Origin: Rubrivivax sp.
GTDB lineage: Bacteria > Pseudomonadota > Gammaproteobacteria > Burkholderiales > Burkholderiaceae_C
Direction of reading: 5' to 3'
Assembly: GCA_020248945.1 (NCBI GenBank)
Contig: JADCGQ010000022.1
Span: 103,404 to 167,403 of the forward strand
DNA: 64,000 bases
In this document: positions 20,449-28,685 of the stretch, piece by piece
How positions within the stretch are numbered: the stretch's first letter is position 1
Layout of the letters: each line of letters begins with the position of its first letter
Made by a program: the position numbers and the translations under genes
Notes under the pieces: generated by a model
What the model was told of the DNA's origin: nothing
The model's input: only the letters and a program-made list of their open reading frames with translations
Database searches by the model: none

Positions 20449-21009
20449 CTACTTGGCCGGCTTGATGCTGCCGCAGTCGGCCGACACCCAGCGCGCCACG
20501 ATCGTCGACTCCATCTTCATCGTCTTGCCGCCTTGCACCTGCTGCATCGTGAAGCGGCCGTCGTAGGCGCGGGCGTTCGCGAACACCATCTCGCCTTCGC
20601 CGCGCGTCTTTTCGGCCGGGCATTCGATGGCGAACTTCATCGAGTTGGCCGTGCGGCCGGTGATGCGGTGCGTGCACTTGTCGTCGGGCGGCGGAAGTTC
20701 CTGGCGCGCAGCCTGCTCGGGCGTGATGCACACGCGGAAGCTGGTGCTGGGGCCACCGCTGCCCGACGCGCTGATGCCCATGCCTTGCGCCGCCATCATC
20801 TGCTCCATCTGGCGGCGCTGCTCCGGCGGCATCGAGGCCAAGGCCTTCTGGGCCTCGGCCATGGCCTGCTGCATGGCCGGATCGTTGGTCTTCATCGCGC
20901 TGCGGTACTCCCACAGCCCGGGCGCGACGCTGGGGTTGGCCAGCGCAGCCGAGGCGGCCAGCGAGAACGCCAGCACGGCGGCGCAACGGAACAGGTTCGG
21001 GGTCGTCAT
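20449..21009 (-). CDS. DUF3617 periplasmic protein
   Basis: A 186-residue protein with a clear signal peptide (cleavage near AALA, residue ~24). The DUF3617 pattern follows: PGLWEYRSAMKT near the mature start, Cys in FRVCITPEQA, a CTH motif in DDKCTHRITG, and the terminal WVSADCGSIKPAK. A Met/Gln-rich linker covers residues ~45-75. The function of DUF3617 is unknown. It starts one base inside the stop of the PaiB gene (TGATG), so it is probably translated with it. Confidence 0.85.
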   Translation of the reverse strand: MTTPNLFRCAAVLAFSLAASAALANPSVAPGLWEYRSAMKTNDPAMQQAMAEAQKALASMPPEQRRQMEQMMAAQGMGISASGSGGPSTSFRVCITPEQAARQELPPPDDKCTHRITGRTANSMKFAIECPAEKTRGEGEMVFANARAYDGRFTMQQVQGGKTMKMESTIVARWVSADCGSIKPAK

Positions 21010-21668
21010 CAGGGGGTCTCCTTCGGCAGCCCAGTGTCACGGACGAGCTCGGCCATCGTCCATCCCGCCGAAGATGGCGTGGCGGGCGCCTCGGTCGCCA
21101 GGCCTTGAACCACGCCGGTGCGGTCGGCCTCGTCACGGTTCTGGCTGACCTTCCACTTGCCCGCGAGCGAGTGGAGCGGGATGCGGATGCCCACGATGGC
21201 GCGCAGCATCTGCTGCACGTAGTCATCGGGTGCGTCGTCCACGGCCCAGGGCGCGGCGCGCGGGGCTTCGTGCACGTCGGTGAGCAGGCCCACCAGTTCA
21301 CGCAGCCAGGGGGCGTCGTCCACCGCCTGCAGCGTGCCGCGGGCCTGCACCATGGTGTAGTTCCAGGTCGGCACCACCTTGCCGTGGCGCGCCTTGCTCG
21401 GGTACCACGAGGGCGTCACGTAGGCCTGCGGGCCGTGGAACACCGCCAGCACCGCCTGCCCGTCGGCATGGCGCCACAGCGGGTTGGCGCGGGCCACGTG
21501 GCCGCGCAGCTCGGGCTGGGCACCGGGGGCGAGGTGCAGGTGCAGCGGCACCAGGTCGGCCGTGGTGCCGTGAGCGCCAGTCACCACGAGCGTGGCCAGC
21601 GGGTGGGCCGCCATCAGCGCGTGCAGCGCGGCGGTGTCATGTTGCTCGAAGTGGGCGGGCAGGTACAT
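21009..21668 (-). CDS. PaiB-family FMN-binding negative regulator
   Basis: A 219-residue protein of the PaiB family, which has a flavin-reductase-like split barrel. Recognisable parts are MYLPAHFEQHD at the start, GHVARANPLWRH, FHGPQAYVTPSWYPSK, VPTWNYTMVQARG and LAGKWKVSQNR, all conserved in PaiB. Bacillus PaiB is linked to repression of sporulation and protease genes. In proteobacteria its role is unclear. Its stop overlaps the DUF3617 start, and the glyoxalase gene lies 19 bp upstream in the same direction. Confidence 0.88.
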   Translation of the reverse strand: MYLPAHFEQHDTAALHALMAAHPLATLVVTGAHGTTADLVPLHLHLAPGAQPELRGHVARANPLWRHADGQAVLAVFHGPQAYVTPSWYPSKARHGKVVPTWNYTMVQARGTLQAVDDAPWLRELVGLLTDVHEAPRAAPWAVDDAPDDYVQQMLRAIVGIRIPLHSLAGKWKVSQNRDEADRTGVVQGLATEAPATPSSAGWTMAELVRDTGLPKETP

Positions 21669-21687
21669 CGCGGCGCCTCGGCTGTGT

Positions 21688-22092
21688 TCAGTTGGCCGCG
21701 CGGCGCTCGATCAGTTCGATCTTGTAGCCGTCGGGGTCGGTGATGAAGGCGATGACGGTGGCGCCGCCCTTCACGGGGCCGGGCTCCCGCGTAATGGCGC
21801 CGCCCAGGGCCTGGGCCTTGTCGCGCAGGCCTGCGCAGGTGGCGGCTACGTCGGCCACGCCGATGGCGATGTGGCCGTAGGCCGTGCCGAGCTCGTAGCG
21901 CTCGACGCCGTAGTTGTAGGTGAGCTCGATCTCGGCGTGTTCGGGGTTGCGGCCATAGCCGACGAAGGCCAGGTCGTACTGCTGGTCGGGCCGCGTCGTG
22001 GTGCGCAGCAGCGTCATGCCGAGCACCTGGGTGTAGAAGTCGATGGAGCGCTGCAGGTTGCCGACGCGCAGCATGGTGTGGAGGAGGTTCAT
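21688..22092 (-). CDS. gloA: Lactoylglutathione lyase (glyoxalase I)
   Basis: A 134-residue enzyme isomerising the methylglyoxal-glutathione hemithioacetal to S-lactoylglutathione. The four metal ligands are visible: His5 in LLHTMLR, Glu in AEIELTYN, His in YGHIAIGV and Glu in YKIELIERR. The length matches the short Ni2+-type bacterial GloA. The start ATG at 22092 is the family start. The frame is open 44 codons further up, but that part overlaps the exporter gene. It lies in a minus-strand run with PaiB and the GDT1 exporter. Confidence 0.95.
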   Translation of the reverse strand: MNLLHTMLRVGNLQRSIDFYTQVLGMTLLRTTTRPDQQYDLAFVGYGRNPEHAEIELTYNYGVERYELGTAYGHIAIGVADVAATCAGLRDKAQALGGAITREPGPVKGGATVIAFITDPDGYKIELIERRAAN

Positions 22093-22100
22093 ACGCTGGA

Positions 22101-22688
22101 TTATTCGCCAAGCCCCGAAGGCAAGCCCAGCAGCACTGCCGCACCCAGGCTGAGGAACACCACCGCCGCGATGCGGTGCACCCACTGGATGGGCACGCGC
22201 TTGAGCAACGCATCCCCGAGCCACAGCGCCGGTGCGTTGGCCAGCATCATGCCCAGCGTGGTGCCGGCGGTCACCACCACCGGCGCATCGAAGCGCGCCG
22301 CCAGCATCACCGTGGCGATCTGCGTCTTGTCGCCCATCTCGGCCAGGAAGAAGGCGATCACGGTGAGGCCGAACACGCCCCAGCGGCCGGTGCCGGCGCC
22401 TTCGACCTCTTCACCGGCGTCGTCGGGCTTGAGCATCCACAGCGCCACGGCGATGAAGCTCAGGCCCAGCAGCCAGCGCATCACCTCGGGGCTGAGCCAG
22501 CGCGTGACCAACGTGCCCAGCGCGGCGGCACCTGCATGGTTGGCCAGCGTGGCCACCAGGATGCCGGCGGCGATGGTCCAGGGCTGACGCCAGCGCGCCA
22601 CCAGCAGCAGCGCCAGCAGCTGCGTCTTGTCGCCCATCTCCCCGAGGGCGACGACGCCGGTGCTGACGGCGAAGGCTTCGAAGCTCAA
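22101..22688 (-). CDS. GDT1/UPF0016-family cation exporter (probable Mn2+ exporter)
   Basis: A 195-residue inner-membrane protein with two homologous halves. Each half carries the signature ExGDKT(Q/S): [17 protein letters not shown] near residue 17 and [16 protein letters not shown] near residue 115. Six hydrophobic segments fit the family. Members in proteobacteria (MneA) export Mn2+, and eukaryotic TMEM165/Gdt1 move Mn2+/Ca2+. The start is a TTG at 22688. No ATG or GTG upstream of the first motif is available. Only seven bases separate it from the stop of the upstream SDR gene. Confidence 0.87.
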   Translation of the reverse strand: MSFEAFAVSTGVVALGEMGDKTQLLALLLVARWRQPWTIAAGILVATLANHAGAAALGTLVTRWLSPEVMRWLLGLSFIAVALWMLKPDDAGEEVEGAGTGRWGVFGLTVIAFFLAEMGDKTQIATVMLAARFDAPVVVTAGTTLGMMLANAPALWLGDALLKRVPIQWVHRIAAVVFLSLGAAVLLGLPSGLGE

Positions 22689-22695
22689 CGGGGGT

Positions 22696-23496
22696 TCACA
22701 CCGGCACGGTGTAATTCAGCGTCATGCGCCCGCCGTCGACGACGACGATCTCGCCCGTCATGTAGCTGGCGGCATTCGACAGCAGGAAGGCGCAGACGTC
22801 GGCGATCTCCTCGGGCTCGCCGAGCCGCTTCATCGGCGTGCGGCTCATGATGCGCGCCTTGGCCTCGTCGCTGGTGAGCACGGCGCTGCGGGCCAGCTCG
22901 GTGGCGATGGTGCCCGGCGCCACGGCATTGACGCGCACACCCTGGTCGGCCAGCGACAGCGCCATCACGCGCGTGAGCTGGTTGATGGCGCCCTTGCTGG
23001 CGTTGTAGCTGGCGATGCTGGGGATGGCCAGCGTGCCATTGACCGAGCTCATGTTGACGATGGCGCCGCGGGCTTCGCCCGAGCGGGCCACCATGTGCCG
23101 CGCCACCGCCTGGCCGACCAGGAAGCTGCCCTTCAGGTTGACGGCGATGACGGCGTCCCAGTCGGCCTCGGTGACCTCGAGGAAGGGCGCCGCGCGGAAG
23201 ATGCCGGCGTTGTTGACGAGGCCATCGACGTGGCCGAAGCGTGCCAGCGTGGCGGCCAGCGCGGTGTCGACGCTGGCCTTATCGGCGACGTTGCAGTGCT
23301 GGTAGGCCACGGCGCCGCCGGTGCTCGTCAGCGCGTCGGCCAGCGCCTGGCCGGGGCCGTCGGCCACGTCCCACAAGGCCACGGCGGCGCCGTCCTTCAC
23401 GAGGCGGCGCACACAGGCTTCACCGATGCCTTGCGACGCACCGGTGACGATGACGACACGGCCTTGCAGGCCGAAGTGGACGGTGGATGAGCTCAT
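22696..23496 (-). CDS. Short-chain dehydrogenase/reductase
   Basis: A 266-residue classical SDR oxidoreductase. The cofactor loop is VTGASQGIGEACV, with Asp in WDVADG after beta-2, which suggests NAD(H) preference. NNAGIF, the catalytic Ser in VNMSSVNG, and YNASKGA (Tyr and Lys) are all present. The substrate is not predictable. The start ATG at 23496 fits SDR length; the frame continues upstream into non-homologous sequence. It is directly upstream of the Mn exporter and about 50 bp after the MBL hydrolase start region. Confidence 0.9.
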   Translation of the reverse strand: MSSSTVHFGLQGRVVIVTGASQGIGEACVRRLVKDGAAVALWDVADGPGQALADALTSTGGAVAYQHCNVADKASVDTALAATLARFGHVDGLVNNAGIFRAAPFLEVTEADWDAVIAVNLKGSFLVGQAVARHMVARSGEARGAIVNMSSVNGTLAIPSIASYNASKGAINQLTRVMALSLADQGVRVNAVAPGTIATELARSAVLTSDEAKARIMSRTPMKRLGEPEEIADVCAFLLSNAASYMTGEIVVVDGGRMTLNYTVPV

Positions 23497-23548
23497 CGGG
23501 CGGGGCGGTCGGCAGTGGGGGCGGCAGTGTACGGCTGCCTCCGGGCCA

Positions 23549-24535
23549 TCAAGCCCGCGCCGGCCGGTCCAGCCAGACGGCCATGCCCTGGGCATTGAGC
23601 TCCAGGTCGATGGCCAGCAGCTCGGCGATGCGGGCTTCGTCGAAGGCCACGCCGTGCTCGTGCAGGCTGCGCGAGAAGATGCCGAGCTGGCCCTGCTTGA
23701 GCGCCTCGTGGCGGACAGCCGCGTCGGCCTGGCCGCGCTGGCTCTCCCCCAGCGCCACCATCTCGGCCAGCAGGCCCTGCAGCAGCGCGCCCAGGCGCGC
23801 CACGTCGTCCACGCGGCCATAGTGCGTGAGGTACATGCAGCGCGGCGCCTGGGCCAGCAGCCGCGCGATCGAGGCCTGCAGAGCCTCGGGCTCGAACTGC
23901 ACCGGCGTCGAGGTCGGCACGATCCAGGCGCCCTTGGCGGTATCGAACTCGCGGTAGCTCAGGCCGAAGGTGTCGCCGGTGAACCAGCCCTGCGTCAGCG
24001 GGTCCCAGATGCAGTGGTGGTGGCGCGCGTGGCCCGGCGTGTCGATCAGCGTCAGCCCGCGGCCCGCCCAGTCGAGCACTTGACCGTCGTGCGACACACG
24101 CACCCGCTCGGCCGGCACGGGGGTGACGACGCCGTAGCTGCGCGCCATCTCGTCTTCGCCATACACGGCCGTGGCGCCGGCCCACAACGCGGACGGGTCG
24201 ACCATGTGGCGCTCGCCGCGCGGGTGCACCAGCATCTGCGCTTGGGGCAGTGCGGCCATCAGCGAGCCGGCGCCACCGGCGTGGTCGAGGTGCACGTGCG
24301 TGGGGATCACCCAGTCCACGGCCTCGCGGCCGATGCCCAGCACCTCGAGCGCGCCCAAGAGGCGCGGCAGTGCGAAGTGCGTGCCGGTGTCGATGAAGAC
24401 GGCGCGGCCCTGCTGCACCACGAGCCAGGCGGCGTCGAAGTCATCGCGGTGGAAGCCGGTGTCGATGGCCCAGACGCCAAACTCGGCCCCACCGCCGGCC
24501 TCATGCAGCCATGCCGGCCGCGCCAAGGCGATCAT
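23549..24535 (-). CDS. MBL-fold metallo-hydrolase
   Basis: A 328-residue cytoplasmic metallo-beta-lactamase-fold hydrolase. The metal-binding motif is PTHVHLDHAGG (residues ~79-89). Other expected ligands lie in TPGHARHHHCI and WFTGDTFGL, with a final YLTHYGRVDD. A helical C-terminal part covers about residues 225-328. No signal peptide is seen. The substrate is unknown; relatives include hydroxyacylglutathione hydrolase-like and thioesterase-like proteins. The gene is one base from the stop of the TPR gene upstream. Confidence 0.85.
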   Translation of the reverse strand: MIALARPAWLHEAGGGAEFGVWAIDTGFHRDDFDAAWLVVQQGRAVFIDTGTHFALPRLLGALEVLGIGREAVDWVIPTHVHLDHAGGAGSLMAALPQAQMLVHPRGERHMVDPSALWAGATAVYGEDEMARSYGVVTPVPAERVRVSHDGQVLDWAGRGLTLIDTPGHARHHHCIWDPLTQGWFTGDTFGLSYREFDTAKGAWIVPTSTPVQFEPEALQASIARLLAQAPRCMYLTHYGRVDDVARLGALLQGLLAEMVALGESQRGQADAAVRHEALKQGQLGIFSRSLHEHGVAFDEARIAELLAIDLELNAQGMAVWLDRPARA

Positions 24536-24536
24536 C

Positions 24537-25748
24537 TCAGGGCTGCACAGCCGTCCAGAGGCGCGCGATGTCGGCCGTGCCGTCGGTGCCGCGCACGCTG
24601 CGCAGCGTCTGCACGGCTGCGGCGCGGCTCTTCGGCGACTGCAACTGCGCCATGCCCAGGCGCAGGCGGGCTTCGTCGGGGCGCTTGATGCCCGGCATCG
24701 CCGCGCCGGCCTGGATGAGCGCGATGCCCTTGTCGACCTCGCCCAGCGTCACGTAGGCATAGCCCCACTTCACGAGCGCGTCGCCGTCCTTGGCCGCTTC
24801 GGCCTCGGTCGTGTGGGTGCTCAAGTTGGCCTTGGATTCGGCCTCCTGCTTCACGGCCAGGTCGCGCAGGCGCTGGTGGCGGCTGGCTTCGGCGCCGGTG
24901 CCCAGCAGCTTGGCGGCATAGCCCTGGTCGACGATCTTGCGTGCCTCGGCAGGGAAGCCGGCCTGCAGCGCGAGCTGCGCCATCTCCATGTATTCCTCGG
25001 TCTTGACGAGCGTGCCGCTGGCCAGGCGCAGGCGCAGCAGGTCGAGTTCGTAGCGCTGCGAGAAGCCGGTCTTGCGCGCCAGGCGGCCGAGGTAGGCGTT
25101 CCAGTAGTCCTTTTTCGGGTAGTTCAGCAGCAGGCGCTCGAGCGTGCCGACATAGGCGTTGGTCTGGCCCAGGCGGTTCTGTGCATCGGCCAGGCGAAGC
25201 AGGTCGTCCTCGGCCGGGCGTCGGCCGGCTTGTTCGGCGGCCTGCACGGCGGCGGCGGCGTCACGTGCGATGGCGGCGTAGTCGCCGCTGGCGCCCATAA
25301 GGAACTGCTGCAGCTGCTTGATGGTGGGGCTGTTGTTGCCGGCGGCGATGGCCTTGTTCAACCACTCGGTGGCCTTGCCGTTGTTGCGCGTCTGCGCATA
25401 CGCGGCCGCGAGCTGCTCGGCGATCTGCCCGGCCTCGGCGCCCGTCACCTTGGGGTGGATGGACTCGAGCGCCGCGATGGCGGTCGGGAAGTCGGCTGCA
25501 CGTTGCGCGGCAGCGGCCTTCATGCGGTCGATGACCAGTTGCTCGGCGGCGGTCTTGCCACCCACGGCCTCGGCTTCGCGCACCTTGCCCAGCGCTTCGC
25601 GGGCCTTGCCGGCGCGCAGCAGTTCCGAGGCCTGCTGCAGCGGCTTGCCGATCTCGGCGCGCACACCCTGGGCATGGGCACCGGTGGTGGCGCCCAGGGT
25701 CAGCAGGGCGGCAGCAGCCAGCGTGGTGAGAAGTCGCAGTGATTTCAT
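24537..25748 (-). CDS. Periplasmic TPR protein at the end of the TonB-ExbBD operon
   Basis: About 403 residues. A signal peptide ends at GAHAQ (residue ~27 from ATG 25748). The mature part is Ala/Leu-rich and helical, with TPR-like repeats such as LLRAGKAREALGKVREAEAV, LAAAYAQTRNNGKATEWLNK and KWGYAYVTLGEVDKGIALIQ. An alternative start six codons upstream is possible. It is the last gene of the run tonB-exbB-exbD-exbD, 103 bp after the second exbD, and a nested hairpin lies in that gap. TPR proteins also accompany some TonB2-type systems in other proteobacteria, so an accessory role in energy transduction is plausible but unproven. Confidence 0.78.
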   Translation of the reverse strand: MKSLRLLTTLAAAALLTLGATTGAHAQGVRAEIGKPLQQASELLRAGKAREALGKVREAEAVGGKTAAEQLVIDRMKAAAAQRAADFPTAIAALESIHPKVTGAEAGQIAEQLAAAYAQTRNNGKATEWLNKAIAAGNNSPTIKQLQQFLMGASGDYAAIARDAAAAVQAAEQAGRRPAEDDLLRLADAQNRLGQTNAYVGTLERLLLNYPKKDYWNAYLGRLARKTGFSQRYELDLLRLRLASGTLVKTEEYMEMAQLALQAGFPAEARKIVDQGYAAKLLGTGAEASRHQRLRDLAVKQEAESKANLSTHTTEAEAAKDGDALVKWGYAYVTLGEVDKGIALIQAGAAMPGIKRPDEARLRLGMAQLQSPKSRAAAVQTLRSVRGTDGTADIARLWTAVQP

Positions 25749-25780
25749 GGGTTTCAGCGAAGGCATCGCATCAAGACAGT

Positions 25781-25829
25781 CGGGACCCGCGGTGGACCAG
25801 GCGGCAGCCGCCGAGTTCCGTGGGTCCCG
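25781..25829 (-). other. Nested inverted repeat between exbD and the TPR gene
   Basis: The outer arms CGGGACCCGCGG (25781-25792) and CCGTGGGTCCCG (25818-25829) match over 11 of 12 positions. Inside them is a perfect GGCGGC-A-GCCGCC hairpin (25800-25812). No U-run follows in the direction of transcription, so it is not a standard terminator. It may protect the upstream exb mRNA or lower expression of the TPR gene. Confidence 0.45.
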
Positions 25830-25851
25830 CTGAGGCTCGGGTGGCGGGGTG

Positions 25852-26289
25852 TTAGAGGAACTGCTCGTTGCCGACGATGCCGATCTTCGTCACGCCCAGG
25901 CGCTGGGCGGTGGCCATGATCATCGCGACGTGCTTGTAGGTGACGAGCTTGTTCGGGCGCAGGTGCACCTCGGGCTGGTCGGCCATCGACGCGATGGCCG
26001 CCAGGCGCTGCTCGATGGCGCCACGGTCGCCGGCCTGGATGATCTCGCCGTTCCAGCCGATGGTGCCGTCGAAGTCGACGTCGATGCGCACCACCTCGGG
26101 CGGCTTCGGCGGCGGTGCCGCGTTGTTCGGCACCGGCATGTTCATCTTCACCGCGTGCGTCTGGATCGGGATGGTGATGATGAACATGATCAGCAGCACC
26201 AGCATCACGTCGATCAGCGGCGTGGTGTTGATGTCCACCATGACCTCGCCGTCGCCTTCGCCGCTCGAATTGCCGACGTTCATTCCCAT
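25852..26289 (-). CDS. exbD: ExbD/TolR-family protein, second copy
   Basis: A 145-residue inner-membrane protein. A short cytoplasmic N-terminus is followed by one transmembrane helix (VMLVLLIMFIITIPIQ, residues ~28-44) with the essential Asp just before it in NTTPLIDVML. A periplasmic domain follows, ending VTKIGIVGNEQFL. ExbD couples proton flow through ExbB to TonB. This is the second of two tandem exbD genes. The periplasmic parts of the two differ clearly, so they are not a recent duplication. The 40-bp gap to the first copy suggests one transcript. Confidence 0.92.
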   Translation of the reverse strand: MGMNVGNSSGEGDGEVMVDINTTPLIDVMLVLLIMFIITIPIQTHAVKMNMPVPNNAAPPPKPPEVVRIDVDFDGTIGWNGEIIQAGDRGAIEQRLAAIASMADQPEVHLRPNKLVTYKHVAMIMATAQRLGVTKIGIVGNEQFL

Positions 26290-26329
26290 GTCAGGACTCT
26301 CAATTCACAAGTAGGGCGCCGCTGAGTGC

Positions 26330-26767
26330 TCAGCGGCTGCCGGCCGCGGCCGGCGGTTCGGTGATGAAGCCGACCTTGAAGATGCCGGCCCGCTGGCAGG
26401 CCACGACGACGCGGCCCACGGACTCGTAGCGCACCTCGTTGTCGCCGCGGATGTGCACCTCGGGCTGAGGCTCCTTGACCGACTCGACCTTGAGCCGGTT
26501 GACCAGCGCCTCGATGTCGGGGATGCGCTGCATGCCCCAGAAGATCTCGCCGTCGCGGTTGACCGCGATGGTGATGTTCTCCGGCTTGGTCTGCAGGGGA
26601 ATGTTCTTTTCTTTCGGCAGCTCGAGCTTGATCGTCTGCGTGACCACCGGAATCGTGATCAGGAAGATGATCAGCAGCACCAGCATCACGTCCACCAGCG
26701 GGGTGGTGTTGATGGTGGTGTTGAGCTGCTCTTCGCCTTCGTCGGAGGCTCCGACTTGCATCGCCAT
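26330..26767 (-). CDS. exbD: ExbD/TolR-family protein, first copy
   Basis: A 145-residue inner-membrane protein of the TonB motor. The transmembrane helix is VMLVLLIIFLITIPVV, preceded by the conserved NTTPLVDVML containing the proton-path Asp. The periplasmic domain ends FKVGFITEPPAAAGSR. It lies 33 bp after exbB and 40 bp before the second exbD. Two different ExbD proteins could form mixed motors or serve different TonB-dependent processes, as reported for exbD1/exbD2 of Xanthomonas. Confidence 0.92.
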   Translation of the reverse strand: MAMQVGASDEGEEQLNTTINTTPLVDVMLVLLIIFLITIPVVTQTIKLELPKEKNIPLQTKPENITIAVNRDGEIFWGMQRIPDIEALVNRLKVESVKEPQPEVHIRGDNEVRYESVGRVVVACQRAGIFKVGFITEPPAAAGSR

Positions 26768-26800
26768 GGTGTTCTCCGGCCAGTGCCTGGCGCGGCGCGG

Positions 26801-27655
26801 TCAGCGCTTGCCCAACAGGAGCACGTTCTGCAGGTCGCCGGCAAAGGCGCGCGTCTCGTCCATGATCGCCTTGTTGCGGCGGATCAGCCAGTTGTAGCCG
26901 ATCACCGCCGGCACCGCGACCGCCAGACCGATGGCCGTCATGATGAGCGCCTCGCCCACCGGGCCGGCGACCTTGTCGATCGAGGCCTGGCCGCTGATGC
27001 CGATCTTGACCAGGGCGTTGTAGATGCCCCAGACGGTACCGAACAGACCCACGAACGGAGCGGTGGAGCCCACCGTGGCCAGGAAGGCCAGGCCGTCGGT
27101 CAGGCGGCTCTGCACGTTGCCGACGGCGCGATCCATCGACATGCCGATCCAGGTGTGCTTGTCGATGGCCTCGACCATCGTGCCCTCGTGGTGGTCGGAG
27201 GCCTTGATGCCCTGCTCGGCGATGAAGCGGAAGGCCGAGCCTTCTTCCAGCGTGCCCACGCCGGCCTTCACCGAGCTGGCCTTCCAGAAGGTGTCGCTCG
27301 ACGCCTTGGCGCTCTTCATCATCGACCGCGACTCGAACAGTTTCGTGAAGATGATGTACCAGCTGCCCATCGACATGATGACCATGATGATCAGCGTGCC
27401 CTTGGCCACCCAGTCGCCCGATGCCCACGCGGCCTTCAGGCCGAACGGGTTCTCGACGGCCTGCTGCTCGACCTTGTTCATCTCGGCCGGCGCGGCAGCG
27501 GGCGCGGGTGCGGCCGCTGCGGCAGGCGCCGATGCGGCCGGTGCCTGCGCGAGCGCCAGCGACGGCATGCCGGCGGCCAGCACGAACCCTGCCAGCAGCG
27601 TGGCCAGCGACTTGGCGGCCCAGGTACGGGCGGCAGTGAAACGATTCATCAACAT
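26801..27655 (-). CDS. exbB: ExbB/MotA/TolQ proton channel with N-terminal periplasmic extension
   Basis: A 284-residue inner-membrane protein. Residues ~1-36 form a signal-like segment ending ALAQA, then an Ala/Pro-rich linker to about residue 60. The ExbB core starts at WVAKGTLIIMVIMSMGSWY. The conserved C-terminal channel region contains FLATVGSTAPFVGLFGTVWG and GPVGEALIMTAIGLAVAVPA, with the key Thr and Glu/Pro positions. The start ATG at 27655 has a GGAG six bases upstream; a second ATG two codons later is possible. The N-terminal extension is known from long ExbB proteins of pseudomonads. It forms the motor with the two ExbD proteins. Confidence 0.93.
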   Translation of the reverse strand: MLMNRFTAARTWAAKSLATLLAGFVLAAGMPSLALAQAPAASAPAAAAAPAPAAAPAEMNKVEQQAVENPFGLKAAWASGDWVAKGTLIIMVIMSMGSWYIIFTKLFESRSMMKSAKASSDTFWKASSVKAGVGTLEEGSAFRFIAEQGIKASDHHEGTMVEAIDKHTWIGMSMDRAVGNVQSRLTDGLAFLATVGSTAPFVGLFGTVWGIYNALVKIGISGQASIDKVAGPVGEALIMTAIGLAVAVPAVIGYNWLIRRNKAIMDETRAFAGDLQNVLLLGKR

Positions 27656-27735
27656 GTGCACTCCAGGAGGATCGGGCTGGCGCTTTCGACTAGGCGCTGC
27701 TTCAGGGTAAAGGTGGGCGGTCGCAGCCAGAGGGC

Positions 27736-28419
27736 TTATTCGACCTGCCAGACGTAGGTGACACGGGAGGTCAGCCGTTCGGGCTTGCCGTCCAGGGTGC
27801 CGGGCGTGACCTTGCAGGCGCGCACGGCTTCCACGGCGAGGCGGTCGAGCTGCTTGTGCTCGCGTGTCGGGCCGGAAGAGCGTTCGACCGTGGCTTCGGT
27901 GACCGCGCCAGAAGCGTCGGCCGTGAAGACGATGACGGTCTGACCTGTCGTCTCGGCCGCCCGCGCTGCGCGCGGGTACTCCGGCCGGTCGCAGGTGCCG
28001 CCGAAGTTGAGGCGCGGCTCGGTGCGCACCGGAGCCCGCGGCGGGGCCGGGGGCGCGGGCGGCGCGGCCGGGGCCGGCGGCGGGGCGATCGACACCGGCG
28101 CCGGCGGCGGCGCCTCGCGGGTGACGGTGATCGACGGTGCCGGCGTCGGCGGCGGGTTCACGTTCACCTCGGGCGGCGGCACGAACGAAGGCGGCGGCGG
28201 CGCGAACTTCGGCGGCGGCGGCAGGTTCTCCGGCGGCGGCGGGGGCGGCGGCTTGTTTTCTTCGATGATCTTGGTTTCGATCGGCGCCTTGATGACCTCG
28301 ACCATGCGCTGCGCCAATCCGCTCACCAGGGCCCAACCCAGGAACAGATGCAAGGCCAGCACGATCCCGATGCCCACCGCATGGCGGCCCGGGTTGCGTT
28401 GTTGTTGGGCGAAATCCAC
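27736..28419 (-). CDS. tonB: TonB energy transducer
   Basis: A 227-residue protein starting with GTG at 28419, supported by GGAGGA seven bases upstream. One N-terminal membrane helix (VGIGIVLALHLFLGWALV, containing the conserved His) is followed by a long Pro-rich periplasmic spacer (residues ~55-130, with runs such as KPPPPPPPENLPPPPKF). The C-terminal TonB domain has YPRAARAAETTGQTVIVF and ends SRVTYVWQVE. TonB transfers proton-motive energy to outer-membrane receptors such as the one at 13.7 kb. It is the first gene of the tonB-exbB-exbD-exbD-TPR run. The 266-bp region upstream to miaA holds the promoter; I saw no clear Fur box there. Confidence 0.94.
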   Translation of the reverse strand: MDFAQQQRNPGRHAVGIGIVLALHLFLGWALVSGLAQRMVEVIKAPIETKIIEENKPPPPPPPENLPPPPKFAPPPPSFVPPPEVNVNPPPTPAPSITVTREAPPPAPVSIAPPPAPAAPPAPPAPPRAPVRTEPRLNFGGTCDRPEYPRAARAAETTGQTVIVFTADASGAVTEATVERSSGPTREHKQLDRLAVEAVRACKVTPGTLDGKPERLTSRVTYVWQVE

Positions 28420-28685
28420 TCAATCCTCCAGCTTGCTCCTGCACCCTATGGATGCGGGGCAGCGCGACTTCACTGCATCAGCCTTGTGGGCTTGCCGCGG
28501 ACCGATGCGTCCGAGGCGGTCGACTATATCCCGAAGGGTTTGCGCCTCTTCTCGGGGCATCACCCTAAGCACGGGGCGTTGAAACCCCGCTGTTGCACGT
28601 AACGCGTTCGTTCCTCGCGGTGCCCCGAGACACCTCCCGGCAGAGGACGCATGCAAGGCACGGGCCAGCGTCGGCGCGGCGACCC

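Noticed and set aside
22689..22695. yybP-ykoY riboswitch before the Mn exporter
   Set aside because: Only seven bases separate it from the upstream stop codon, leaving no space for the element.
28420..28685. Small RNA or tRNA in the gap between tonB and miaA
   Set aside because: No cloverleaf, T-loop or terminator pattern was visible. The gap is best read as the tonB promoter region plus miaA 3' flank.
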